Part shown: piece after piece, positions 17,256 to 25,605 of the stretch
How the letters are laid out: the number at the start of each line of letters is the position of its first letter
Position numbering within the stretch: the first letter of the stretch is position 1
NCBI GenBank assembly: GCA_017882335.1
Contig: JADGPR010000027.1
Location: 1-35,994 of the forward strand
Origin: Bacteroidales bacterium
GTDB lineage: Bacteria > Bacteroidota > Bacteroidia > Bacteroidales > FEN-979
DNA length: 35,994 bases
Reading direction: 5' to 3'
Translations under genes and position numbers: made by a program
Notes under the pieces: model-generated
Told to the model about the DNA's origin: nothing
The model's input: only the letters and a program-made list of their open reading frames with translations
The model's database searches: none

Positions 17256-18332
17256 ATGAAAAAAACTGCTTTGCTGCTGGCAGTAGTATTGTATTTTGCT
17301 TCTTTCTCCTATTCCCAGGTTCCCGCGGGTTATTATGATCCTGCCAATGGCTTGTATGGAACTGCTTTGCAGACGGCTCTGCATAACATCATCAAGGACC
17401 ATACTATTGTGACTTACCAATCACTCTGGTATTATTTCGAGTCCACCGATAAAAAGGCGGACAATTCGGTCTGGGATATGTATTCAGATGTGCCGAATGG
17501 CACACCCCCTTATGTTTATTATTTTAATACGAATCAATGTGGCATTTACCATACGGAAGGGGATTGTTTTAACCGGGAACATTCATGGCCGAAAAGTTGG
17601 TTTGGCGGAGAAGTTGAGCCCATGTACACAGATATATTTCACCTTTATCCTGTTGACGGTTATGTGAACGGGATGCGGAACAACAATGCCTATGGGGAAG
17701 TCAACAATGCTTCCTGGACATCCATGAACGGTGGCAAACTTGGCCCTTGTGTTACCCCCGGTTATAGCGGCTCTGTTTTCGAACCCATCGATGAATATAA
17801 AGGCGACCTGGCCCGAACCTATTTTTATATGTCGGTAAGGTATTATACTGAAGACAGCGGCTGGCCGGGCAGCGAAGCCGTCACCGGGTCGCAGCTCAAA
17901 CCCTGGGCCCTGACCATGATGTTGCAATGGAACAGCCAGGATCCTGTTTCACAAAAAGAGACCGAACGGAACAATGCCGTTTACCTGATTCAGCATAACC
18001 GGAATCCGTTTATTGATCATCCGGAATTTGCACAAAATATCTGGGGAGCGAATGCGGGTATCGCTGTAACAGGTTCCGGTTCAAGAACCATTATGATCTA
18101 TCCCAATCCGGTTTTGGATCATTGTTACCTGATCCTTCCTGTGGAGTGTACTGAAAAAGATTGTGATTTAAGAGTAGCCAGCGTCACTGGAACACAACAG
18201 AAGATAAATTTTACTTTTGAAGGGAACAGGATTTCTGCAGATGTCAGCAATCTTTCTTCCGGTATCTATTTTTCCACACTGACGATTTCCGGGAAACCCG
18301 GCATTTATGTTGGAAAGATTGTGAAGGAATAG
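17256..18332 (+). CDS. Secreted endonuclease I (EndA family) with type IX sorting domain
   Basis: The 358-residue protein has a signal peptide (MKKTALLLAVVLYFASFSYSQ). An endonuclease I domain of the beta-beta-alpha metal finger type covers about 25-260. The catalytic segment FNREHSWPKSWF (105-116, general base H109) is intact and is followed by TDIFHLYPVDGYVNGMRNN with conserved Asn and His. Such enzymes degrade extracellular DNA. The last ~85 residues form a type A T9SS C-terminal domain (MIYPNPVLDHCYLI ... VSNLSSGIYFSTLTISG ... GKIVKE). This predicts export through the type IX system and surface attachment or release. The T9SS machinery itself is not in this window. It converges on pspC with only two bases between the stops. 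Confidence 0.93.
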   Translation: MKKTALLLAVVLYFASFSYSQVPAGYYDPANGLYGTALQTALHNIIKDHTIVTYQSLWYYFESTDKKADNSVWDMYSDVPNGTPPYVYYFNTNQCGIYHTEGDCFNREHSWPKSWFGGEVEPMYTDIFHLYPVDGYVNGMRNNNAYGEVNNASWTSMNGGKLGPCVTPGYSGSVFEPIDEYKGDLARTYFYMSVRYYTEDSGWPGSEAVTGSQLKPWALTMMLQWNSQDPVSQKETERNNAVYLIQHNRNPFIDHPEFAQNIWGANAGIAVTGSGSRTIMIYPNPVLDHCYLILPVECTEKDCDLRVASVTGTQQKINFTFEGNRISADVSNLSSGIYFSTLTISGKPGIYVGKIVKE

Positions 18333-18334
18333 TT

Positions 18335-18529
18335 TTAAATTATAACTTCTTCGGGGATGATGATCCATGCCAGGATATAGGCCAGCAAGCCGACGCCTGC
18401 TGCGAAAAAGAGGATTGCCCATACCACTCTGACCAGTACAGGATCGACGTTCAGGTAATTCCCGAGGCCTCCGCATACACCGCCAAGGATGCGGTCTTTC
18501 CGTGATCTGAAAAGTCTTTTAGGTTCCAT
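18335..18529 (-). CDS. PspC-domain small membrane protein
   Basis: The 64-residue protein is a bare PspC domain: KRLFRSRKDRILGGVCGGLGNYLNVDPVLVRVVWAILFF, then a second hydrophobic stretch (GVGLLAYILAWIIIPE). PspC family proteins sit in the inner membrane and, in Proteobacteria, activate the phage-shock response. A stand-alone short form is common in Bacteroidota and its role there is unclear. It lies downstream of fabH on the same strand with 54 bases between and may share its transcript. No other psp gene is present. Confidence 0.88.
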   Translation of the reverse strand: MEPKRLFRSRKDRILGGVCGGLGNYLNVDPVLVRVVWAILFFAAGVGLLAYILAWIIIPEEVII

Positions 18530-18583
18530 AGCTTTCTGTTTACTGATTTGACGTGAGGATGCAGGTAAAGTTACAAACCGTTT

Positions 18584-19579
18584 CTATGAATCATACGCCC
18601 ACTTGATCCAGATTGCACCCCAGGTAAAGCCTCCGCCGAAAGCGGCAAGGATAATATTATCTCCTTTTTTGAGACGATTTTCCCATTCCCATAGGCATAA
18701 GGGAATCGTGGCGCCGGTGGTATTCCCATAACGTTCAATGTTCACCATGACCTTGTCTTTCTCCACACCCATCCTCCGGGCCGTTGCATCAATGATCCGC
18801 ATGTTCGCCTGATGGGGTACCAGCCAGGAAATGTCTTCAGATTTCAGGTTGTTTTTTTCCATGATCTCTACCGACACGTCTGCCATCCTGGTGACGGCGA
18901 ATTTAAAAACAGCCTGGCCGTCCTGGTAGATATAATGTTCGCGTGCATTAACAGTATCATGAGAAGGTGGTTTCACCGATCCTCCTGCTTTCATGTGCAG
19001 GTAAGGCATACCGGATCCATCTGACATCAGGATGGAATCCATGATCCCGAATTCTTCCGTTGTGGGTTCAAGCAGGATGGCTCCTGCTCCATCTCCAAAC
19101 AGCACACAGGTATCCCGGCTGGTATAATCGGTAATGGACGACATTTTATCTCCACCTACGACGATCACCTTTTTAAAACTACCGGTTTCTACAAATTTGG
19201 ATGCGGTCACGATGGCATAGAGCAGCCCGGAACAGGCAGCATTCAAATCAAAGCTGAAGGCATTTTTGATCCCTGCCTTGTCGCTGATGATGTTTGCCGT
19301 GGCAGGGAATATCATATCCGGTGTGACCGTGGCGCAAATCAGCATGCCGATCTCCTCCGGTGCGGTTCCGGTTTTAGCAAGTAGTCCTTTTACCGCTTCA
19401 GCCCCCATGTCGGAAGTTCCAAGCCCCTCCCCTTTTAAAATGTGCCGTTCCCGGATTCCGGTACGGGTAAGTATCCATTCATCGGTGGTATCCACCATCT
19501 TCTCCAGTTCCTGGTTGGTGAGAATATAAGGAGGAACATATCCCTGGATTCCTGTTATGGCGGCTCTGATCTTCGTCAT
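18584..19579 (-). CDS. fabH: Beta-ketoacyl-ACP synthase III
   Basis: FabH condenses acetyl-CoA (or branched primers) with malonyl-ACP to start fatty-acid synthesis. The 331-residue protein has the full catalytic triad: Cys116 in [10 protein letters not shown], His256 in [11 protein letters not shown] and Asn286 in [10 protein letters not shown]. It also shows [13 protein letters not shown] near the N-terminus and the C-terminal [14 protein letters not shown]. It lies 38 bases after plsX in the order yceD-rpmF-plsX-fabH. This is the classic arrangement that coordinates ribosome production with membrane lipid synthesis. Confidence 0.97.
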   Translation of the reverse strand: MTKIRAAITGIQGYVPPYILTNQELEKMVDTTDEWILTRTGIRERHILKGEGLGTSDMGAEAVKGLLAKTGTAPEEIGMLICATVTPDMIFPATANIISDKAGIKNAFSFDLNAACSGLLYAIVTASKFVETGSFKKVIVVGGDKMSSITDYTSRDTCVLFGDGAGAILLEPTTEEFGIMDSILMSDGSGMPYLHMKAGGSVKPPSHDTVNAREHYIYQDGQAVFKFAVTRMADVSVEIMEKNNLKSEDISWLVPHQANMRIIDATARRMGVEKDKVMVNIERYGNTTGATIPLCLWEWENRLKKGDNIILAAFGGGFTWGAIWIKWAYDS

Positions 19580-19617
19580 GAATAGAGAATTAATAAATCG
19601 CTGAAAAAATTGGCTGA

Positions 19618-20577
19618 TTAAACATTATTCAGTGCAAACTTTTCAAGGGCATGTTTGACCTTATGAACAAGCTTTGACTCATGAATTTCCCTCGACATCA
19701 GGATCATATTCCGGATGGCATTGCCGTTTGATATCCCATGGCCGACAAGGACTGTAGAATTGATGCCAAGGATCGGGGTTCCTCCGTAATTTTCATAATT
19801 AAACCGGTCAAGGTAGGGGTCTTTCATCCCTCTTTTTAAAAACACCCTGTACATGGCTTCAATTTGTTTAAGTACGATATTCCCGACGAAGCCATCGCAA
19901 ACGATCACATCCACGTTATCCCTGAACAATTCCCTTCCTTCCACGTTCCCGACAAAATTGTAATCTTTCGAATCTTTCATCAACTGGAATGCAGATTGGG
20001 TAGTAAGGTTTCCTTTTTTTTCTTCCGACCCGATATTGAGAAGGCCAACCCGTGGATTCTTTACATGGAAAACATTTTCAGCAAAGAGTGAACCCAGCAA
20101 CCCGAACTGATTCATTAGATCCGGTTTGCTGTCGGGATTGGTACCAACATCAATCAGTACACAGGAACCGCCGTTTTCTTTAGGAATGTAGGCCGGGGTA
20201 CTTGGACGGATGATGCCAGGGATGGTATTGACATTAAAAATTGATCCTACCATCATGGCGCCGCTGCTTCCGGCGCTTGCAAATGCATGAATTTCCTTGT
20301 GCTTAAGCATCCTGAATCCGACTGCGATGCTCGAATTAGGTTTGTTGACTAGTGCTTTTGTGGGCTGCTCATCCATCTCGATGAGATCAGGAGCATTCAC
20401 AATATCGAACTTATCAGGTTGGATCTTTTCTTCTTTTAAGAAGGCAAGGATGATCTCCTGGTCACCGATCAGTACGATACGGTCAGATTCCGGTAATTCC
20501 TTCAGGGCCATGATCGCCCCGTGAAGCGCAGCTTTTGGTGCAAAATCACCCCCTAAAACATCTAATCCGATTTTCAT
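19618..20577 (-). CDS. plsX: Acyl-ACP:phosphate acyltransferase
   Basis: PlsX converts acyl-ACP to acyl-phosphate, the donor used by PlsY in phosphatidic acid synthesis. It is a peripheral inner-membrane enzyme. The 319-residue product starts [21 protein letters not shown] and contains [17 protein letters not shown] and [14 protein letters not shown]. It also has the binding-site run [26 protein letters not shown], and [21 protein letters not shown]. The first motif reads DVLGGD where many homologues have DAMGGD. Length is normal. The 123 bases between rpmF and plsX contain no gene. Confidence 0.96.
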   Translation of the reverse strand: MKIGLDVLGGDFAPKAALHGAIMALKELPESDRIVLIGDQEIILAFLKEEKIQPDKFDIVNAPDLIEMDEQPTKALVNKPNSSIAVGFRMLKHKEIHAFASAGSSGAMMVGSIFNVNTIPGIIRPSTPAYIPKENGGSCVLIDVGTNPDSKPDLMNQFGLLGSLFAENVFHVKNPRVGLLNIGSEEKKGNLTTQSAFQLMKDSKDYNFVGNVEGRELFRDNVDVIVCDGFVGNIVLKQIEAMYRVFLKRGMKDPYLDRFNYENYGGTPILGINSTVLVGHGISNGNAIRNMILMSREIHESKLVHKVKHALEKFALNNV

Positions 20578-20700
20578 TCGTCTGGAATTAAATTACTGAT
20601 CTGAATGATGGCCCCTAAAAAGATTGATCAGTTTTACCTTTGCCTTGGTAATTCCGGTATCTGATCTTATCCTCAGGAAAAAATGCATTCCGGCAGGGAA

Positions 20701-20886
20701 TTATTCAGCTGTTGCCTTGACAATGGCCTGTTTTCCCCTGTAAAATCCGCACTCAGGGCAAACCCTGTGGTACAGAACAGGAGATCCGCAATTTGAACAC
20801 AACCCAACTGTCGGAGCTACCGCTTTATAATGGGTCCTTCTCTTATCTCTCCGGGTAGTGGAGATTTTGTGTTTCGGATGTGGCAT
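20701..20886 (-). CDS. rpmF: 50S ribosomal protein L32
   Basis: The 61-residue product starts MPHPKHKISTTRRDKRRTHY, the basic N-terminal tail typical of L32. It carries a zinc ribbon with two pairs, C30xxC33 and C43xxC46 (LCSNCGSP, VCPECGFY). The zinc-binding form is complete. It lies between yceD and plsX in the conserved order, 24 bases after the yceD stop. Confidence 0.96.
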   Translation of the reverse strand: MPHPKHKISTTRRDKRRTHYKAVAPTVGLCSNCGSPVLYHRVCPECGFYRGKQAIVKATAE

Positions 20887-20910
20887 AACTTACAATTTAT
20901 TAATAACAAT

Positions 20911-21438
20911 TTACAATTTACGATTTTTCTTTAACTTAGCTAATACGTCCCATCTTGGATCCGGTCCGGACGACGTTGAAAGATCTTCCAGCCGATGGAT
21001 GATCCCGGCATCACATGTGCTTTCCCCGAGTTCGTTTTCGGGATGTACCCTGCGAACAGGCAGGGACAAATGGATATATTCATAGATAAACGGACTGATA
21101 TCAAAATGGTTTTCCCCGATTGGAACTACCTGAACCTCCTCGCTTTCCTCATGAAAATCACGGCCGAACTTGAGGATAAGGCGTTCCTTTCCCCCAACCG
21201 GCAGGTCGAACGGTTCATAACACCGGTCGCAGGGAACCCTTACCTGGCCTTTGAAATCAAAATGGAATACCAACAGGTTTTCTTCTTTCTCAACGACCAG
21301 ATGCAGATGGATCCCTCCATTCCGTATCTCAGAATATTCAAAATTTTCAAAGAACGAATCATCAATTTCAAAGTCAAACTGATGAGATCCCGGTTTCAAC
21401 CCTGTTACAGGGATAATGAATTGAGAATAATAATTCAT
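20911..21438 (-). CDS. YceD/DUF177 family protein
   Basis: The 175-residue protein matches DUF177 (YceD), a family found upstream of rpmF in most bacteria and implicated in 23S rRNA processing or ribosome assembly. Visible blocks are the central GQVRVPCDRCYEPFDLPV (about 84-101), DISPFIYEYIHLSLPVRRVHPEN (113-135) and a C-terminal DPRWDVLAKLKK (162-173), the usual DUF177 ending. Bacteroidota versions are diverged from the E. coli protein. It is the first gene of the yceD-rpmF-plsX-fabH-pspC run and carries a promoter directly upstream. Confidence 0.85.
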   Translation of the reverse strand: MNYYSQFIIPVTGLKPGSHQFDFEIDDSFFENFEYSEIRNGGIHLHLVVEKEENLLVFHFDFKGQVRVPCDRCYEPFDLPVGGKERLILKFGRDFHEESEEVQVVPIGENHFDISPFIYEYIHLSLPVRRVHPENELGESTCDAGIIHRLEDLSTSSGPDPRWDVLAKLKKNRKL

Positions 21439-21465
21439 CAGAAACTCCCTTCATCAAAAAGTGGG

Positions 21466-21496
21466 CAAAATTAAAAATTAATCTGATGAATTACAA
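21466..21496 (-). promoter_or_regulatory. Bacteroidota-type promoter of the yceD-rpmF-plsX-fabH run
   Basis: On the minus strand TTG (21496-21494), a 20-base spacer and TAATTTTG (21473-21466) match the -33/-7 consensus. The -7 element ends 27 bases before the yceD ATG. Confidence 0.68.
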
Positions 21497-21629
21497 ATCT
21501 TTATTTCCCAGCCCTCTACTAAGGCTTTTGATAAGTAAATAGTTTATGCTATTTTTACGGTGTTTATTTTTCCTGATGACTGATAATCCTTCTTTTCTCA
21601 ATAAAACTAATTTAAAAAGCTGAAACCCA

Positions 21630-22541
21630 ATGATTAATAAACTGATTGCCGGGATACTCCCGCACATGCCCAAAAAGCTGGTCTGGATTTTCTCCAAAAA
21701 GTACATTGCCGGTGAAACCATCGAAGATGCCATCCGGGTATCAAAAGAATTGAATTCACAGGGCATCAAAGTCACCATCGATCTCCTTGGGGAATTTATC
21801 ACCGATCTGAAACAAGCGGAGGAGAATAGGGAAACCTACCTTCACATCATCGACCGGATCCAGGCAGAAAAGATCGAAGGGAATTATTCCCTGAAACCCA
21901 CCTCCTTCGGGCTTCTTCTCGATACAGAAATCTGTTACCGGAATATCCGTCAGATTGTGGAAAAAGCCGCCGGTTATAACACCTTTATTCGGGTGGACAT
22001 GGAAGATTCTCCCTGCACCGACCGTGAGATCGAACTCTTCCGGAAGCTGAAAAATGAATTCCCGCGCCATGTCGGATTGGTTCTTCAGGCATATCTCCGC
22101 CGGACCCTTGAAGATATTAAAAACATGGAAGATCTTCATTCACCGGAGGCACCTCTGAATTTTCGCCTGTGCAAGGGAATTTATGTTGAGCCTGAAGCGA
22201 TTGCATATAAGAAATACCAGGAGGTCAACGATCATTACCTGGCAGACCTGGAGTACATCATCCAAAAAGGCATGTATCCCGGTATTGCCACACATGATAA
22301 GCCTCTCGTGGAAGGAGCTTATCAGCTGATCAGCAAATACAACCTGCCAAAAAGCGCTTATGAATTCCAGATGTTGTATGGCGTAACACCTGAATTACGA
22401 AAAAGCATTGTGGAAAAGGGCCATACCGTGCGGGTATATGTGCCGTTCGGTAAGGAGTGGTTTGGATATTCTACAAGAAGGCTCAAGGAGAATCCGAAGA
22501 TGGCGAGCCATATCATCAAGGCGCTGTTCATCCGAAAGTAG
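21630..22541 (+). CDS. Proline dehydrogenase (single-domain, PutA N-terminal type)
   Basis: The 303-residue protein is an FAD-dependent TIM barrel that oxidises proline to pyrroline-5-carboxylate and feeds electrons to quinones at the membrane. Signature segments include KVTIDLLGEFI (48-58), TFIRVDMEDSPCTD (118-131), LVLQAYLRRT (150-159), FRLCKGIYVEP (177-187) and ATHDKPL. YEFQMLYGV is followed by the substrate-binding RVYVPFGKEWFGYSTRRLKENP near the C-terminus, in which the two adjacent arginines hold the proline carboxylate. It is a monofunctional enzyme, and no P5C dehydrogenase gene lies nearby. It has no visible TAnnTTTG promoter. The stop is followed by the inverted repeat at 22551-22634. 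Confidence 0.93.
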   Translation: MINKLIAGILPHMPKKLVWIFSKKYIAGETIEDAIRVSKELNSQGIKVTIDLLGEFITDLKQAEENRETYLHIIDRIQAEKIEGNYSLKPTSFGLLLDTEICYRNIRQIVEKAAGYNTFIRVDMEDSPCTDREIELFRKLKNEFPRHVGLVLQAYLRRTLEDIKNMEDLHSPEAPLNFRLCKGIYVEPEAIAYKKYQEVNDHYLADLEYIIQKGMYPGIATHDKPLVEGAYQLISKYNLPKSAYEFQMLYGVTPELRKSIVEKGHTVRVYVPFGKEWFGYSTRRLKENPKMASHIIKALFIRK

Positions 22542-22550
22542 TAGAAGAAG

Positions 22551-22634
22551 TGGTGAACTGGTGAACTGGTGAGTGAAAAAAGAATTATTCCTGATATTAT
22601 TAACTCACCACATCACCACGTCACCAGTTCACCA
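22551..22634. repeat. Inverted repeat of TGGTGAAC units between convergent genes
   Basis: The left arm TGGTGAACTGGTGA (22551-22564) is perfectly complementary to TCACCAGTTCACCA (22621-22634). A second inner pair, TGGTGAG/CTCACCA (22567-22573 and 22604-22610), extends it. Each arm is built from 8-bp units, three on the left and four on the right. It lies between two convergent stop codons and may act as a bidirectional terminator, although no U-tract follows directly. Confidence 0.65.
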
Positions 22635-22639
22635 GCTAT

Positions 22640-23557
22640 TTAAAGGTGAACATAAAACCCGAAGGTGACAAGGTTTTCCAGTTGAATACTGCGGCTGACC
22701 GTCTTTTCGTAAAAAATCCGGGTCTGAATACTTGCTTTAAGGAACCGGTTGATCCGGATCCCGAAATTATTTTTCAGGGTAATATCCACCGGAGCAGTGT
22801 AATTTTTGAAGACAAGAAGATCGCAATTCCATCTTATCCTTTTGAAGAATTCCTTATCCGCAAGAAATTGCAGGCTGAGGCCGTATTCAAAGACGTGGTC
22901 TTTCCCTTCCGGAACTCCATAGTATTTGGTGACTTTCTGCTTCCCGAATATGCTCTTGTCTCGGATATAAGTAAGTTTTGCCGTTGACACACCCAGGTTG
23001 AGTGATCCGAAACCCTGCCATTTTATAGAAAAACCACCGGAGAATGTCCAAAGTAAAGGTGTACAGAAAGATGAATTCAGGATTTTGACGATCCTTCCGC
23101 TGTCGTCAACAGAATAGTCATATCCGTTCATGAACCGCGAAGTGAGGATGGAATTTATGGAAAGATTCAGGTTTTTATGAATCCGGATATCGAAGCGTGT
23201 ATTCAGGGTATTGTCGTCGGTTTGGATTTTTGTAAGACTGTCGATAAAGCTCTGAAGTCCCAGGTTGTGAATGAATGATCCGGAGAATCGAACCAGGCTG
23301 TCGCCCGGCAGGGAAAACTTATATTTTAAATTCTGGAGGAGGATGAGCTGGTTGGCATTTTTGTCATGATGCCAGTTGAGGAAGAGATAACTGCTGAATG
23401 AAAAAGAATAATCCAGTTCCTTTTCATACTTTATTTTTCTTCCGGGGTTTTCTTTTATCAATGAATAAAGGGGAAAACAGGATTGGGCATTTGCGGCTGT
23501 TGCAAGAAACAGGCAAAACACCAATACTGAATTTTGTTTTTTCTTTCTTCCCCACAA
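22640..23557 (-). CDS. Outer-membrane beta-barrel protein, DUF3078-like
   Basis: The 305-residue product has an N-terminal signal peptide (basic WGRKKKQ, then VLVFCLFLATAANAQ). The body consists of about ten alternating aromatic strands and polar turns, such as YSFSFSSYLFLNWHHDKNANQ, LNTRFDIRIHKNLNLSINS, WTFSGGFSIKWQGFGSLNLGV and a terminal LENLVTFGFYVHL. It resembles the DUF3078 family of Bacteroidota outer-membrane proteins, of unknown function. The call is by overall pattern, not by a strict motif. The start is a TTG at 23557, because an in-frame TGA lies just upstream and no ATG gives a signal peptide. The leader (23561-23620) is homologous to the direct repeats that flank the GxxExxY gene. 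Confidence 0.6.
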   Translation of the reverse strand: MWGRKKKQNSVLVFCLFLATAANAQSCFPLYSLIKENPGRKIKYEKELDYSFSFSSYLFLNWHHDKNANQLILLQNLKYKFSLPGDSLVRFSGSFIHNLGLQSFIDSLTKIQTDDNTLNTRFDIRIHKNLNLSINSILTSRFMNGYDYSVDDSGRIVKILNSSFCTPLLWTFSGGFSIKWQGFGSLNLGVSTAKLTYIRDKSIFGKQKVTKYYGVPEGKDHVFEYGLSLQFLADKEFFKRIRWNCDLLVFKNYTAPVDITLKNNFGIRINRFLKASIQTRIFYEKTVSRSIQLENLVTFGFYVHL

Positions 23558-23560
23558 TCT

Positions 23561-23627
23561 CCATCATTTTAGAAAAAACTATTCGAATGACCGTTACATT
23601 AAATAAGTTTATTTTAACTCGAATAAG
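23561..23627. repeat. Diverged third copy of the GxxExxY-flanking repeat
   Basis: CATCATTTTAGAAAAAAC followed by AATAAGTTTATTTTAACTCG parallels the right half of the repeats at 23628 and 24253 (ATCATTTTAGAAAAAACG ... AATAAGTTGACTTTAACCG), with many substitutions. It overlaps the leader of the outer-membrane protein gene, suggesting the repeat arose by duplication of such a leader. Confidence 0.55.
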
Positions 23628-23762
23628 CCTTTGCGAACTTTGCTAATCCATTGCGTTCTTTGCGGTTAATGTTTTTAATTCTTTCTTCTTCACAGCTACT
23701 ATCATTTTAGAAAAAACGCATCGAATCATTGTTTCTTCTAATAAGTTGACTTTAACCGCAAA
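23628..23762. repeat. Long direct repeat, left copy (flanks the GxxExxY gene)
   Basis: This 135-base segment runs from CCTTTGCGAACTTTGC to TTTAACCGCAAA. It is nearly identical to 24253-24388, with one substitution, one extra T and one TT/CT change by eye. It is followed by two copies of GCAAAGGGCGCGGAG. Confidence 0.85.
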
Positions 23763-23793
23763 GGGCGCGGAGTTTAAGCAAAGGGCGCGGAGG
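23758..23793. repeat. Tandem GCAAAGGGCGCGGAG repeat
   Basis: Two copies of GCAAAGGGCGCGGAG are separated by TTTAA, directly after the left long repeat. They resemble the GCAAAG-type intergenic repeats common in Bacteroidota metagenome assemblies. Confidence 0.6.
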
Positions 23794-23837
23794 CCTTAAG
23801 TGCAATTCATAATTTTATTGTGATGTAATATACTTTA

Positions 23838-24215
23838 TTATAATTTGTTTACAACTCTTTTGATCCCATTTTTTAACAGGACGACATTAAAATTCATGAG
23901 TAGTCCCAGTTTATAATCTCCGAGTTTCATATAAGTCAATGTTTGAGCCAGGTGAACATCATTCAGTGTTTCTACGCTTTTTATTTCAATCACTACTTTG
24001 TGTTCGACCAAAATATCAATCCTATAGCCACATTCAAGCTTAACGTTATTATAAACCAATGGCATTGGCTTTTCTTTCTCAACAAAAATTCCTGCCTTTT
24101 GAAGTTTATAATATAAGCATTCCCTGTATGCACTTTCCAGTAATCCTGGCCCAAGAAATTGATGTATTTCAATTGCCTTACCAATTATTTGATGTGATAT
24201 TTCATTTTCTGTCAT
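23838..24215 (-). CDS. GxxExxY family protein (PD-(D/E)XK nuclease superfamily)
   Basis: The 125-residue protein belongs to the GxxExxY family (TIGR04256-type). The name-giving motif is GLLESAY (24-30). It follows the helix ISHQIIGKAIEIHQFLGPG and is followed by YRECLYYKL. The nuclease-like core is RIDILVEHKVVIEIKSVE with D67, E77 and K79, and the C-terminus carries HLAQTLTYMKLGDYKLGLLMNFNVVLLKNGIKR. The acidic residues and lysine of the PD-(D/E)XK active site are all visible, so activity is possible, but no function is established. The gene is a lone minus-strand unit enclosed by two ~135-bp direct repeats, an arrangement suggesting mobility or recent duplication. Confidence 0.9.
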   Translation of the reverse strand: MTENEISHQIIGKAIEIHQFLGPGLLESAYRECLYYKLQKAGIFVEKEKPMPLVYNNVKLECGYRIDILVEHKVVIEIKSVETLNDVHLAQTLTYMKLGDYKLGLLMNFNVVLLKNGIKRVVNKL

Positions 24216-24252
24216 GGTTCAAGAGTTACCATTTTTCAAATTTGTTATTCAT

Positions 24253-24388
24253 CCTTTTGCGGACTTTGCTAATCCATTGCGTTCTTTGCGGTTAATGTTT
24301 TTAATTCTTTCTTCTTCACAGCTACTATCATTTTAGAAAAAACGCATCGAATCATTGTCTCTTCTAATAAGTTGACTTTAACCGCAAA
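24253..24388. repeat. Long direct repeat, right copy (flanks the GxxExxY gene)
   Basis: This copy matches 23628-23762. It begins CCTTTTGCGGACTTTGC, 37 bases upstream of the GxxExxY ATG, and ends TTTAACCGCAAA, where it fuses to a CCTGCC-type palindrome. Confidence 0.85.
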
Positions 24389-24420
24389 CCTGCCTGCCGG
24401 TAGGCAGGGGGTGCGGAGGG
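24389..24420. repeat. CCTGCC/GGCAGG palindromic repeat, copy 5
   Basis: CCTGCCTGCCGGTAGGCAGG (24389-24408) belongs to the family at 691, 741 and 1422. It directly joins the right long repeat, and the stop codon of the thioredoxin-like gene follows at 24422. Confidence 0.7.
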
Positions 24421-24421
24421 G

Positions 24422-25069
24422 CTATTGATTCTTCTTACATTCCAGGTTTGTGTATTTTTTTATGGTATCGCAAGTAATTAAAGTACCGCCTTTCACATAA
24501 AGAAGGTCTGTTTTATTATTGAAAAGAAGATTTGTTGGAATACCTCCACCCTTGAATCGACCAATCGGAATCCTTTTATCAAAATCCTTGATGAATTTTT
24601 CCTGTTTGAAAACCTCATCAGTTCCGTATTTCTTGGATACCATTAAATAGGGAACATGGTTATAGTTTGCTTCATATAATTCTTTCTGTAAATCTTTAAT
24701 ATTTAAATCCTGGCTTATTATTATTAATTGAATCGAGTCTTCAGGTAATTTAAGCATTAACTGGGAGTTTTTAATCAATGATTTTTCACTTACCGGACAC
24801 CAGGAGGCAATAAACATCACCATGGAATATTTCTTCTCAGTAATGATTTTTTTCAGATCATCAGCTTCAATTTTTTGAAAAAAGATGTTGGATGGCGAAG
24901 TATAGTCATAAGTTTTATGTATAGATCCGTAATCGAATGGGAATATTTTAGTACTATCCTCCCGGGTTAATGATTTTGTTCCATCATCCACCTTGCGTGT
25001 TTTGATGACAATACAAGAATTCATCTGAAAGAGAATCCAAAAGCAAAAAAATAATGAAAGTGTTCTCAT
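24422..25069 (-). CDS. Thioredoxin-fold lipoprotein with single-cysteine active site
   Basis: From the ATG at 25069 the protein has 215 residues and a lipoprotein signal ending FQMNSC (Cys19). This start is preferred over the upstream one, which adds eight residues before the signal. The body looks like a thioredoxin-fold domain of the TlpA/redoxin type. A strand YSMVMFIASWC (81-91) is followed by the active-site turn CPVS in place of CxxC, then LPEDSIQLIIISQD and a cis-proline-like HVPYLMV. With only Cys91 in the motif, a standard disulphide exchange is unlikely, and a monothiol or structural role is possible. It would face the periplasm or the outer surface. The gene is AT-rich compared with the core genes. 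Confidence 0.65.
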   Translation of the reverse strand: MRTLSLFFCFWILFQMNSCIVIKTRKVDDGTKSLTREDSTKIFPFDYGSIHKTYDYTSPSNIFFQKIEADDLKKIITEKKYSMVMFIASWCPVSEKSLIKNSQLMLKLPEDSIQLIIISQDLNIKDLQKELYEANYNHVPYLMVSKKYGTDEVFKQEKFIKDFDKRIPIGRFKGGGIPTNLLFNNKTDLLYVKGGTLITCDTIKKYTNLECKKNQ

Positions 25070-25108
25070 GGGATAAAATTTTGAGAATAACATTTTTAAT
25101 TTTAAAGG

Positions 25109-25138
25109 AGGCTGTCTTAGAAAATTCCAAGACAGCCT
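25109..25138 (-). terminator. Hairpin terminator after the exported hypothetical gene
   Basis: AGGCTGTCTT (25109-25118) and AAGACAGCCT (25129-25138) form a perfect 10-bp stem with a 10-base loop. It lies 11 bases after the stop at 25150 on the minus strand and is followed there by CCTTTAAAATT. Confidence 0.72.
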
Positions 25139-25149
25139 GTTTATTCCGA

Positions 25150-25605
25150 TTATTTTAAAATGACAGTAACAACATCTCCATTTTCAGTGTAAGGATATCT
25201 TCCTTCAGAAAGTTTGAAATTAGCAGGTAGTCCAAGTTTTTTTAGAATCTCTTGCGAGAAAGTTCCATCACCATCAAGCATGAAATAACCATTTTTTGAA
25301 AGTTCATTCCAGGTTTCGGAAAGAATTCCTCCTCTCTTTGAGAATGAAAATGCAATTTCATTGTTCTGCCTTGTTTCCAATGTCCCATTGATCTGACCCG
25401 GTCCAGGAACAATAGGAATAAACTCTATGTGAAAACAGCACCCCTTATCTCTGGGCTCACACCTTCTCAGTCCCTCATCCCAATAGGCTTTAGATGAAAA
25501 TGAAATTCCAATCATGGATGGCGCAGGAGTAAGCGCATTTGAATTTTGAAAACTTCCAAGCAAAACGACAAGGATAAAACTGGAAATTGATAATATCTTT
25601 TTCAT
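25150..25605 (-). CDS. Exported protein of unknown function
   Basis: From the ATG at 25605 the product has 151 residues. It has a clear signal peptide (MKKILSISSFILVVLLGSFQNSNA). I rejected the longer in-frame start because it would add a non-hydrophobic N-terminus rich in Arg and Cys. I do not recognise the family. The mature part has a cysteine cluster (RRCEPRDKGCCFHIEFIPIVPGPG, about residues 47-70) and a C-terminal DGDGTFSQEILKKLGLPANFKL. It is a lone gene with a terminator directly downstream. The first ~20 bases upstream are T-rich on the plus strand, and no TAnnTTTG is visible. Confidence 0.62.
   Translation of the reverse strand: MKKILSISSFILVVLLGSFQNSNALTPAPSMIGISFSSKAYWDEGLRRCEPRDKGCCFHIEFIPIVPGPGQINGTLETRQNNEIAFSFSKRGGILSETWNELSKNGYFMLDGDGTFSQEILKKLGLPANFKLSEGRYPYTENGDVVTVILK

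Noticed and set aside
23628-24388. CRISPR array
   Set aside because: There are only two long repeats with a gene between them and no short evenly spaced repeats with unique spacers. No cas genes are present.
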